Source of the DNA: Lachnospiraceae bacterium | GTDB taxonomy: Bacteria > Bacillota > Clostridia > Lachnospirales > Lachnospiraceae | DNA length: 64,000 nucleotides | Assembly (NCBI GenBank): GCA_004558185.1 | Contig: SFDP01000002.1 | Coordinates: 1-64,000 of the forward strand | Reading direction: 5' to 3' | In this document: positions 16,673 through 24,375 of the stretch, one piece after another | How positions within the stretch are numbered: the first letter of the stretch is position 1 | How the letters are laid out: each line of letters starts with the position of its first letter | Notes under the pieces: model-generated | What the model was told of the DNA's origin: nothing | Databases searched by the model: none | The model's input: only the letters and a program-made list of their open reading frames with translations | Made by a program: the position numbers and the translations under genes

Positions 16673-17773
16673 ATGAGAGGAAAATCCGGGGATAAGGCTG
16701 CTAAAAAGCAGCGTATTTATGTTTGCCATACCTATTATCATGTTTATATCACAATATTGAAGGAATGTAATCTAATGCCTGAATATCGTGGGGGAGCTAC
16801 CTTGCTTTTGAGTACCATGTCCAATGACTTTGGGAATTTAAGGCAAAGAGCAAAAAAGGCAGGAATATTTGAGGAAGTTCTGGAGTTTCATGAAAAAGAA
16901 GAGAAATTTTTTCCCGAGCTGGAAAAATATCATAAGGACAGAGGAAACATTCTGATCAATATGCTGGCCAGAATACGTTATACCAAGCTCCTGGGGAAGC
17001 TCCAGGAGCCTTATGTACCGGTTGATTTTCGGGAATATAAAGATATCTATGTATATTGTGATTCGGATCCCATAGGCTACTATCTCTCCTATAAAAAAAT
17101 ACCCTATCATGCCATAGAGGATGGTCTGGACTGTATTAAAAGCTATGATACTGCCCGCTATGATAATCGGGGGCATTTTGAATTAAAGGCTAAATTGGCG
17201 GCCTGGAATCTGATTTTTATTCAAAACGGATACGGAAAATATTGTATCGATATGGAGGTGAACAATATCGCCTGTTTGCCCTATCCTTGTCCCAAATATA
17301 TAGAAAGGCCCAGAAAAGAGCTGATGGCCGGAATTTCGGAGGAGGATAAGAAGCTGTTGATCAGTATTTTCATGGAAAACATGGAAGGCTTTCTGCGGCA
17401 GATATCTGAAATAGGGGAAGAGGAACCTAAGGTGCTGCTTCTGTCTGAGCCTTTATGTGACTTAGCAACCAGAGAACGGATTTTTAAGGATATCATTGAA
17501 GAATATGCTCATGGAGCCCGGGTATTTATTAAGCCTCATCCCCGAGATGAATTGAATTATGAAGAAAAATTTTCAAAGCATATTGTTCTACAGGGGAGGT
17601 TTCCCATGGAGGTGATGAATTTTATTCCCGGAGTTCGCTGGAATAAGGTGATTTCTGTTTTCACGGTCTGCGATTCCATAACCAATACAGATGAGGTGAT
17701 CTTTCTGGGAGAAGACTTTATGGACAGGTATGAAGAACCCTCCTTGCATCGCCAAAATGAAGCGATTTATTAA
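16673..17773 (+). CDS. Sialyltransferase-like glycosyltransferase (GT52-like)
   Basis: A 366-residue protein opening IYVCHTYYHVYITILK, as in GT52 and polysialyltransferase-type enzymes (which start with a H/P-x-x-Y-H motif), and with the C-terminal IKPHPRDELNYEEKF, the conserved His-Pro-Arg motif that binds CMP in that group. It follows pseF and the decarboxylase, so it probably transfers the CMP-activated nonulosonic acid to the glycan. Exact family membership needs a profile search. The start at 16673 has a weak site; GAAATGAGAGG here resembles the tail of the repeated leaders but lacks the hairpin. Confidence 0.7.
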   Translation: MRGKSGDKAAKKQRIYVCHTYYHVYITILKECNLMPEYRGGATLLLSTMSNDFGNLRQRAKKAGIFEEVLEFHEKEEKFFPELEKYHKDRGNILINMLARIRYTKLLGKLQEPYVPVDFREYKDIYVYCDSDPIGYYLSYKKIPYHAIEDGLDCIKSYDTARYDNRGHFELKAKLAAWNLIFIQNGYGKYCIDMEVNNIACLPYPCPKYIERPRKELMAGISEEDKKLLISIFMENMEGFLRQISEIGEEEPKVLLLSEPLCDLATRERIFKDIIEEYAHGARVFIKPHPRDELNYEEKFSKHIVLQGRFPMEVMNFIPGVRWNKVISVFTVCDSITNTDEVIFLGEDFMDRYEEPSLHRQNEAIY

Positions 17774-17882
17774 AGGAAAATGCAGGACAAGATTGCATAC
17801 TGGAAAATAATGGATAAAATAGCGTGCGTTATGCAATTTAAACTGCAATTATCAGAAAATAAATCAATATAAAAACAGATTG

Positions 17883-17958
17883 ACAGACTTGAGGGAGCAT
17901 ACTGTATTTATGGCATTTACCATTACTGTGTGCCGGATAGATTCAGGTCTGTTTTTTA
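17883..17958 (+). terminator. Terminator-like hairpin with a long loop
   Basis: ACAGACTTGA (17883-17892) pairs with TCAGGTCTGT (17944-17953), 10 bp with one G-T pair, followed by TTTTT. The loop of about 50 bases contains a smaller GGCA/TGCC hairpin. It could end the pseF unit or act as an attenuator. Confidence 0.45.
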
Positions 17959-17970
17959 TTGTTTATTTTG

Positions 17971-17994
17971 CGAAGGGAGTTTTGAATAGTTACT
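17971..17994 (+). repeat. Diverged IS66-type end fragment
   Basis: GCGAAGGGAGTTTTGAATAGTTAC resembles, base for base except for a few changes, the inner-plus-terminal part of the MITE near 1789-1811 (read on the minus strand) and the solo end at 49669-49692. No opposite end is seen nearby, so it is a relic or chance match. Confidence 0.4.
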
Positions 17995-18012
17995 ATTTAT
18001 TTTCCTATATTT
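17983..18012 (+). promoter_or_regulatory. Candidate promoter for the large glycan operon
   Basis: TTGAAT (17983-17988), an 18-base spacer and TATATT (18007-18012) fit a sigma-A promoter. The first box lies inside the IS66-type end fragment, so the element end may supply it. It would leave a leader of about 115 bases before the flippase gene. Confidence 0.45.
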
Positions 18013-18135
18013 ATGTGATAAAATATTGTGTCAGACTATGCAAAAACGGACATAAACTGATGCAGCACCCGGCGGTTTACTTTCCGGGCTGGAGAATGTG
18101 AAAATAGAAATTTTCGCTTCGGAATGGGGATGATT

Positions 18136-19887
18136 ATGATTAAAATAGTTAAAAAGATGAACAGGCTGCTGGATGCCCGTCAAAAAAGGGTGATGATTAT
18201 CATTATCTTTTTCATGCTGATCGGGGGAGTTTTGGAAAGCTTGAGCATTTCAGTGGTTATCCCTGTCGTTACTGTACTTTTGAATCCACAGGCCGTGGAA
18301 AGCAATCAGATACTGGCAGCCTTATATCATGGTCTGGGGGTAACCAGTATCAGCAGTTTCACTACGATTATGATGTTGGCTCTGATTGGCGCCTTTATAT
18401 TGAAGAATGTATTTTTATTTCTGCAAAATGTAGTGCAGCTTCGCTTTGTCTATACCAATCAGTTCGCCACTTCCAGACGCATGATGATCAATTTTATGGA
18501 GAGGCCTTATGAGTATTATCTGAATGCAGATACCTCCGTGATTCAGCGAAACATTACCTCTGACGTCAATAATATGTACGGGCTGATTCTCAGTGTACTT
18601 CAGTTAATCAGTGAAGCAGTGGTGTTTGTCTGCCTGGTGGGGGTATTGCTGATCTCCGATGCGAAGATGATCCTGACCATTGCGGCTCTTTTGATTGTAG
18701 TGCTTTGGATAATCAAGGCAGTATTAAAGCCGATTATGGTAAAAGCGGGTCAGGAGAATCAGGATTACTACAGTGGGCTGTATAAATGGATCGAACAGGC
18801 AGTAATGGGCATAAAAGAAATTAAAATTGCCAATAAGGAGCAATATTTCATCAATGAATATGCCAAATGCGGTTACGGCTATGTTCATGCAGTTCAAAAA
18901 TATAACCTCTTCAATTCCACCCCCAGATTACTGATTGAGACGGTATGTATTGCGGGAATGGTTTTGTATATGCTCATGGTGATGAGGAAGGGAGGAACAG
19001 TGGAAGAGATGCTTCCTCAGCTAACTACCTTTGCTTTTGCGGCCATGCGCCTGATTCCCAGTGCCAATCGGATCAATAATTATTTGACCAGTATCGCTTA
19101 TTTTGAGCCCTTTTTCATGGGAGTAAGCGATCATCTGCAGGAAGAAATCAACGACAAGAATGTGGTTTATGATCCTAAGGCATACGAAAAGAAAAAAGCA
19201 GTGGACAAGCTGGAGATAAAAAAAGCGATCTATCTTGAGAACATTACTTACAAATACCCTAACACCAATGTTTTAATTTTTGACCATGCGGATATGGAAA
19301 TACCGATAGGCTCTGCGGTAGGCATCGTGGGTAGCTCCGGTTCGGGAAAGACAACGGTGGTGGATATTCTTCTGGGTCTGCTCAAACTGGAAAGCGGCAG
19401 AATCTTGGCAGATGATGTGGAAATTAAAGATCATTATGAGGAATGGCTGAAGAACATCGGCTATATCCCTCAAACCATTTTTATGCTGGATTCCACTATA
19501 CGCAGCAATGTGGCCTTCGGTTATACATCTGAAGAAATAGATGACAACAGGGTATGGGAGGTGCTTAAGGAAGCACAACTGGATGAATTTGTAAGAGGGC
19601 TGCCGGAAGGCCTGGATACCAGCATTGGAGAAAGGGGAATCCGCTTGTCCGGTGGACAAAGGCAGCGTATAGGCATTGCACGCGCACTTTTTGAGGATCC
19701 TGAGGTACTGGTTTTGGATGAAGCCACCTCTGCCCTGGATAACGACACAGAGGCAGCCATTATGGAATCCATAAATCGACTTCATGGCAAAAAGACGCTG
19801 ATTATCATTGCCCACAGACTTCAGACTATTGAAAAATGTGATATGGTGTACCGAGTGGAAAAAGGGAAGGTAAGCCGGGAAAGATAA
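18136..19887 (+). CDS. ABC-type glycolipid flippase, PglK/MsbA-like (copy 1)
   Basis: A half-transporter of about 583 residues: six membrane helices in the first 310 residues, then an ATPase with Walker A GSSGSGKTT, signature LSGGQRQRIGIARAL, Walker B VLVLDEA and switch His in IAHRL. Fusion of one membrane and one ATPase domain with this length is typical of PglK, which flips lipid-linked oligosaccharide across the membrane. It is clearly paralogous to the 53495-55240 gene (shared LNAD, KEQYF, PRLLIET segments). Start is set at the ATG at 18136 with GGGGA before it; two earlier in-frame ATGs are possible. It heads the large operon. Confidence 0.85.
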   Translation: MIKIVKKMNRLLDARQKRVMIIIIFFMLIGGVLESLSISVVIPVVTVLLNPQAVESNQILAALYHGLGVTSISSFTTIMMLALIGAFILKNVFLFLQNVVQLRFVYTNQFATSRRMMINFMERPYEYYLNADTSVIQRNITSDVNNMYGLILSVLQLISEAVVFVCLVGVLLISDAKMILTIAALLIVVLWIIKAVLKPIMVKAGQENQDYYSGLYKWIEQAVMGIKEIKIANKEQYFINEYAKCGYGYVHAVQKYNLFNSTPRLLIETVCIAGMVLYMLMVMRKGGTVEEMLPQLTTFAFAAMRLIPSANRINNYLTSIAYFEPFFMGVSDHLQEEINDKNVVYDPKAYEKKKAVDKLEIKKAIYLENITYKYPNTNVLIFDHADMEIPIGSAVGIVGSSGSGKTTVVDILLGLLKLESGRILADDVEIKDHYEEWLKNIGYIPQTIFMLDSTIRSNVAFGYTSEEIDDNRVWEVLKEAQLDEFVRGLPEGLDTSIGERGIRLSGGQRQRIGIARALFEDPEVLVLDEATSALDNDTEAAIMESINRLHGKKTLIIIAHRLQTIEKCDMVYRVEKGKVSRER

Positions 19888-19918
19888 GAAAAGAGGAGAA
19901 AGGTCCTCGGGATAAAAA

Positions 19919-19949
19919 TGCTGCCGAAGCAGCAGAATGAGAGGAAAAA
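19919..19949 (+). repeat. Hairpin-SD leader repeat, copy A
   Basis: TGCTGC, loop CGAA, GCAGCA, then GAATGAGAGG and five A before the GtrA start codon. The 6-bp stem is perfect. See the finding on the repeated leader. Confidence 0.85.
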
Positions 19950-20369
19950 ATGGAAGAAATAAAAAAACTCTGGAAAAGATATGAAGAAGCGATCAGCTAT
20001 CTGTTCTGGGGAGGCGTAGCCTTTTTCCTAAGCATGGCGCTGTTTTATCTGTTCGCCAATGTGATGGATTTCTATGAGCAGATTGCCAATACCTTTTCCT
20101 GGATTATCTGTGTGCTCTTCACATATTTTACCAATAGAACCTTTGTGTTCAAAAGTAAAAGTACGGGTATTTCCGGCATGGGAAAGGAATTTATCAGCTT
20201 TATCGGAGCCAGACTGGCTACCCTGGTATTAGAAAATGGAATTCTGTTCGTACTGATAGACCTGCTTGCCATGAATAATATGATTGCCAAATTTATTGGA
20301 CAGGTGGTAGTGATTGTATCCAATTATATTTTAAGCAAGCTGTGGATTTTTAAGAAAAAGAAAAATTGA
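19950..20369 (+). CDS. GtrA-family membrane protein
   Basis: A 139-residue protein with four membrane helices and the family features FLSMALFYLFA, FTYFTNRTFVF and, at the end, ILSKLWIFKKKK. GtrA proteins are thought to flip undecaprenyl-phosphate-linked single sugars for side-chain addition outside the cell. The likely partner, a GtrB-type polyprenyl-phosphate sugar transferase, is the GT2 at 26802, about 6.4 kb downstream. Translation starts directly after leader repeat A. Confidence 0.85.
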   Translation: MEEIKKLWKRYEEAISYLFWGGVAFFLSMALFYLFANVMDFYEQIANTFSWIICVLFTYFTNRTFVFKSKSTGISGMGKEFISFIGARLATLVLENGILFVLIDLLAMNNMIAKFIGQVVVIVSNYILSKLWIFKKKKN

Positions 20370-20400
20370 GTTCTGAAAACTGCCGAAGAAAGGAGAACGC

Positions 20401-21471
20401 ATGGGGAAAAAACCAAGACTGGCAAATTACGAAGCGTTACGAATAGTGGCCATGCTGATGGTAATTACCATGCACTACCTGCAAAAGGGAGGGCTGCTTG
20501 CTCCTTTGTCCGAAAACCTTGGATTGCCCAATCTGGCAGCCTGGCTGGTGGAAGCATTCAGTATTGGAGCAGCCAATGCCTATGTACTGATCAGTGGCTA
20601 TTTTTTGGCAGAAGCAGCCTGGAGCTGGAAAAAGCTGCTTTCTCTGATCGCACAAATATGGGTTTATTCTGTGGGAGTTCCTTTGATTTGTCTGGGGCTT
20701 GGTCTGGGCAATGTGGCAGAATGGGAGCTTTACGACTGGGTTACGGTCATTCTTCCGCTGCAGTCGGAGCATTACTGGTTTGCTACGGCATATGTGATCA
20801 TGTATCTTTTTGTACCGGTTTTGCAGACAGGGGTAAGGAAGCTGAGTCAAAAGCAGTTTCAGACTATGCTGCTGTGCCTGGTGCTCTTCTTTTCTCTGGG
20901 GAAAAGCCTTTTGCCGGTGGCACTGCCTACTGATCGGTATGGCTATGATTATGGCTGGTTTGTCTGTTTGTTTTTGGCAGCGGCTTATTTTCGGCTTTAC
21001 GGGTTCCCCTGGATGGAGGCAAAAGGAAGGTCATGGGTCGTGTATGCAGGAAGTGCCATTTTAATCTGGCTGCTGGGAGCTGGGGCAGCTATTTTCGAAA
21101 AAAAAGGGCTTCCGCTTTCTTATGCGGGAGACATGCTGTACAGCTACAATCATGTACTGATACTGGTTTTGTCGGCAGCACTGTTCATGGCCTTTGGTCA
21201 GCTTACGGTGAAAAAGGAATTACTGGAAAAAGGGATAATCCGGCTGGCTCCTTATAGCTTTGGAGTTTATCTTCTGCATGAAAATATTGCGGTGCGTTAT
21301 CTCTGGCAGAGCTGGGCAGGTGTGGAAAAAGTACAGGGCAGCCTGCTTTTTATTCCGCATATGCTGGTGACAGTGTGTCTGATCTATGCCATCGGTGCAG
21401 GTGTGGATTTTTTAAGAAGCCGAATAGCTGCCGGGGCTATAAAGGCTTGGAAAAGAAAAAGGGAGGAATGA
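20401..21471 (+). CDS. Acyltransferase family 3 membrane protein (OafA/WecH-like)
   Basis: A 356-residue integral membrane protein with about ten helices. It opens with the family pattern LANYEALRIVAMLMVITMHYL, whose His is the conserved catalytic-site residue of acyltransferase-3 enzymes. These proteins add acetyl or succinyl groups to sugars of surface polymers. A typical AGGAG precedes the ATG. It may O-acetylate a residue of the glycan built by this locus; the acyl donor and acceptor cannot be read. Confidence 0.85.
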   Translation: MGKKPRLANYEALRIVAMLMVITMHYLQKGGLLAPLSENLGLPNLAAWLVEAFSIGAANAYVLISGYFLAEAAWSWKKLLSLIAQIWVYSVGVPLICLGLGLGNVAEWELYDWVTVILPLQSEHYWFATAYVIMYLFVPVLQTGVRKLSQKQFQTMLLCLVLFFSLGKSLLPVALPTDRYGYDYGWFVCLFLAAAYFRLYGFPWMEAKGRSWVVYAGSAILIWLLGAGAAIFEKKGLPLSYAGDMLYSYNHVLILVLSAALFMAFGQLTVKKELLEKGIIRLAPYSFGVYLLHENIAVRYLWQSWAGVEKVQGSLLFIPHMLVTVCLIYAIGAGVDFLRSRIAAGAIKAWKRKREE

Positions 21472-21472
21472 C

Positions 21473-23206
21473 ATGAGCAGTCTGAAACGGTTATATCGGG
21501 ACTACGAAAAAATATGGTGTAACTTGGCTTTCCCTTTGATCCTGTCTTTTTACCCTCTGGTCATGATCGGACAGGGGGTAGATGTGTCCGATTCGACCTA
21601 TAGCCTGAGTAATTTTTTCTATTTTGAAAAAATGGAAGGGATGTGGGTGGTTTCCACCTATCTGGCCAATCTGTGCGGGTGGGGATTGACCCGGCTGCCC
21701 CTGGGGACAACCCTCTACGGAATGAATCTGTATACCTCTCTTCTGGTCACGGCTACAGTTCTTTTGGTGTATACCCAGCTTCGCAAATGGATGCCCGCAT
21801 GGATCGTATTTGTGGGAGAGCTGGTTGCTGTGGGGTTTTTATGGATTCCCAGTACCATTCTATACAACTATTTAACCTATTTTCTTTTTGCTGCAGGAAC
21901 TATCCTTTTGTATAAGGGACTGGTGGAAGCAAAAAATCTTTGGCTTCTGCTTGCAGGAGTGATGCTGGGGTTGAATGTTTTTGTACGCATTCCTAATGTA
22001 ACAGAAATGGCTTTGATTCTGGGACTCTGGTATTATTTGTGGATGGAGAAAAAATCCATTTCGGTTATAGGAAAAAAAACGCTGGTCTGTATGGCCGGGT
22101 ACATGACAGGTCTGGTTTTGCCCTTAAGTCTGATACTGATCCAATACGGAGTCCATGGATTGGCAGAAGCGATCAGAGGTCTGGCTGCGATTCAGACTGC
22201 GGATGCCAGTTATTCTCCCATGGCCATGATACTGTCGGTGATCACAGCCTATGGCAGGAGCGGGAAATGGGTAGTTGTGCTGGGAGTGGCTGCGGGACTG
22301 GGGATGGCTATGTTTGCCTTGAAAAAGGGGCAGCTGGAAAGGCCTAAAAGGATCGTATTTTTACTGGGAACTCTGCTGCTTCTCCGGTTCCTTTGGGGAA
22401 GGGGGATGTTTAGCTTTCGCTATTATGAAGACTATACCAGTATATATGAATGGGGAATGATAGGGCTTTATCTAAGCTGGATAAGCGCAGCCTATCTGCT
22501 GGGCTCAGCAAGAGCTTCTCTGGAAGAAAAGCTGTGGGCGGTGCTGGTGATGATCATTCTGGTGATCACACCTTTGGGGAGTAATAATTATACCTATCAA
22601 AACCTGAATAACCTGTTTCTGGCAGCTCCGTTTACGCTGTATACCTTTGTTAAAGTATTTCGTTACCGTGGAGGGGAGGGGCCTCTGTCCGGGCTGGCAT
22701 TTTGCTGGAAAGCCATGGTGGCAGCCGCAGGGGTGATGATTCTTGTTCAGAGCATCGGCTTTCATCTTCATTTTCGTTTCAGGGACGGTATGGACGGTAC
22801 ACCCAGAGATTATCGTCTTACCTCGCCGGAAGCAGCAGCGAGAATGAGCACCACCAGAGAAAATGGAGAAGCCCTGGAGGGACTTTATGCTTTTTTGCAG
22901 GAAGCAAATAAACTTACAGGTAATTCGGTAATTCTTTACGGAGACTGTCCGGGACTTTCTTTTTTGCTGAAAATGCCCTTTGCTCTTCAAACAGCGTGGC
23001 CGGATCTGGACTCCCATCCCTATACAGCCTTTGCAGATGATCTGGAAGGAATGCAGACCAATCCGATTGTTATTCTGCGAAATCGGGAACCGGTTGGAGA
23101 ACAGGGGAAAAAGAAAAAGGACTATTTGTTGGAATGGATGAATGGCAGAGGCTATACCTGTAAGTATGACAATGACAGCTATCTGGTATATCTTGCAGAA
23201 GAATAG
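21473..23206 (+). CDS. Polytopic membrane protein, GT-C-like, function unknown
   Basis: A 577-residue protein with about eleven membrane helices and a soluble C-terminal part (from about 440). After the first helix it has an acidic outer loop (GVDVSDSTYSLSNF), the usual place of the catalytic Asp in GT-C glycosyltransferases that use polyprenyl-phosphate sugars. It starts 2 bases after the acyltransferase stop. No named family is recognised. A role as an extracytoplasmic side-chain glycosyltransferase fits the neighbouring GtrA/GtrB genes but is inference. Confidence 0.6.
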   Translation: MSSLKRLYRDYEKIWCNLAFPLILSFYPLVMIGQGVDVSDSTYSLSNFFYFEKMEGMWVVSTYLANLCGWGLTRLPLGTTLYGMNLYTSLLVTATVLLVYTQLRKWMPAWIVFVGELVAVGFLWIPSTILYNYLTYFLFAAGTILLYKGLVEAKNLWLLLAGVMLGLNVFVRIPNVTEMALILGLWYYLWMEKKSISVIGKKTLVCMAGYMTGLVLPLSLILIQYGVHGLAEAIRGLAAIQTADASYSPMAMILSVITAYGRSGKWVVVLGVAAGLGMAMFALKKGQLERPKRIVFLLGTLLLLRFLWGRGMFSFRYYEDYTSIYEWGMIGLYLSWISAAYLLGSARASLEEKLWAVLVMIILVITPLGSNNYTYQNLNNLFLAAPFTLYTFVKVFRYRGGEGPLSGLAFCWKAMVAAAGVMILVQSIGFHLHFRFRDGMDGTPRDYRLTSPEAAARMSTTRENGEALEGLYAFLQEANKLTGNSVILYGDCPGLSFLLKMPFALQTAWPDLDSHPYTAFADDLEGMQTNPIVILRNREPVGEQGKKKKDYLLEWMNGRGYTCKYDNDSYLVYLAEE

Positions 23207-23238
23207 AGAGACAGAAGCGCTTCAGCATGGAGGTAAGC

Positions 23239-24375
23239 ATGATTAATTTTAATGTTCCCCCTTTTACGGGAAAAGAAACAGAATATATACAGGAAGCGGT
23301 AAGGGCAGAGAAAATCTGTGGAGACGGGCAGTTTACCCAAAGATGCAATCGCTGGCTGGAGAAAAAAACAGGAACCTCCAAGGCTCTGCTCACCACCTCC
23401 TGTACTCATGCAACGGAGCTGGCTGCTCTCCTGATGAATGTTCAGCCCGAAGATGAGGTGATCATGCCATCCTATACCTTCGTATCTACCGCAGATGCCT
23501 TCGTCTTAAGAGGAGCCGTTCCGGTATTTGTGGATATTCGGCCGGACACCATGAATTTGGATGAAACCAAAATTGAAGCGGCCATTACGGAGAAAACGGT
23601 GGGAATTGTCCCTGTCCATTATGCCGGGGTGAGCTGTGAGATGGATGCCATTATGGATATCGCAAGGAGGCATCATCTGTGGGTCATCGAAGATGCTGCC
23701 CAGGGAATAATGTCAACCTATAAGGGAAAGGCATTGGGAACCTTTGGTGAATTTGGCTGCTTTAGCTTTCATGAAACAAAGAATTATACCATGGGTGAGG
23801 GAGGGGCCCTCCTGATTCGGGACGAAAGCTATGTGGAAGAGGCAGAGATTCTCAGGGAAAAAGGAACCAATCGAAGTAAGTTTTATCGGGGACAGATTGA
23901 TAAATATACCTGGGTAAATTATGGTTCCAGTTATCTTCCCAGCGACATGAATGCGGCCTATCTGTGGGCTCAGTTGGAAATGGCAGAAGAAATCAATGAA
24001 GAGCGCCTGGCGATCTGGAAGAGGTATGCGGCTTGTCTTGCTCCCTTAAAAGAAAAGGGGATTCTCGAGCTTCCGACAATTCCTAAGGACTGCGTGCATA
24101 ATGCCCATATGTTCTATATTAAAGTCAGAGATATTGAAGAAAGAACTCAGTTAATCGCTGAATTAAAGGAAAAAGGGATCATGGCGGTTTTTCACTATAT
24201 TCCCTTGCATTCAGCCCCGGCGGGGTTGAAATATGGTCGTTTCCATGGTGAGGATGTGTATACTACCAGAGAAAGTGAACGGCTCCTGCGCCTGCCTATG
24301 TATTATGGTTTGGCTCCTGATCAGGTGGATTATATCTGTAAGGTGATAAAGGAGTTTTTTGAAAGGAGGTCCTAA
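23239..24375 (+). CDS. WecE-like sugar aminotransferase (DegT/DnrJ/EryC1 family)
   Basis: A 378-residue PLP enzyme with the family lysine in FHETKNYTMGEGGA and the strongly WecE-like segment RGQIDKYTWVNYGSSYLPSDMNAAYLWAQLE (split here only by family identity; Enterobacterial WecE has nearly the same words). WecE converts dTDP-4-keto-6-deoxyglucose to dTDP-4-amino-4,6-dideoxygalactose. The dTDP-glucose enzymes RmlA and RmlB are not in the window. The start is the ATG at 23239, with GGAGG six bases upstream; the ATG 12 bases earlier overlaps that site. The stop overlaps the next start by one base. Confidence 0.87.
   Translation: MINFNVPPFTGKETEYIQEAVRAEKICGDGQFTQRCNRWLEKKTGTSKALLTTSCTHATELAALLMNVQPEDEVIMPSYTFVSTADAFVLRGAVPVFVDIRPDTMNLDETKIEAAITEKTVGIVPVHYAGVSCEMDAIMDIARRHHLWVIEDAAQGIMSTYKGKALGTFGEFGCFSFHETKNYTMGEGGALLIRDESYVEEAEILREKGTNRSKFYRGQIDKYTWVNYGSSYLPSDMNAAYLWAQLEMAEEINEERLAIWKRYAACLAPLKEKGILELPTIPKDCVHNAHMFYIKVRDIEERTQLIAELKEKGIMAVFHYIPLHSAPAGLKYGRFHGEDVYTTRESERLLRLPMYYGLAPDQVDYICKVIKEFFERRS

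Larger units (their letters stand above)
17774..18135 (+). other. Gene-free boundary between the Pse island and the large glycan operon
   Basis: No gene is supported. The stretch holds a terminator-like long hairpin (17883-17958), a sequence like an IS66-type end (17971-17994), a candidate promoter (17983-18012) and a structured leader: CCCGG (18068-18072) with CCGGG (18084-18088), then GAAAAT-AGAA-ATTTTC (18100-18115). It ends in CGCTTCGGAATGG (18115-18127), which is identical to 8081-8093 before the response regulator. Confidence 0.55.

Noticed and set aside
16670..16690. A seventh leader repeat at GAAATGAGAGGAAAA
   Set aside because: Only the tail matches, the hairpin is missing and the ATG lies inside the tail.
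17880..18101. A 73-codon plus frame before the flippase gene
   Set aside because: No ribosome site, and it overlaps the terminator-like hairpin and promoter candidate; composition is not protein-like.
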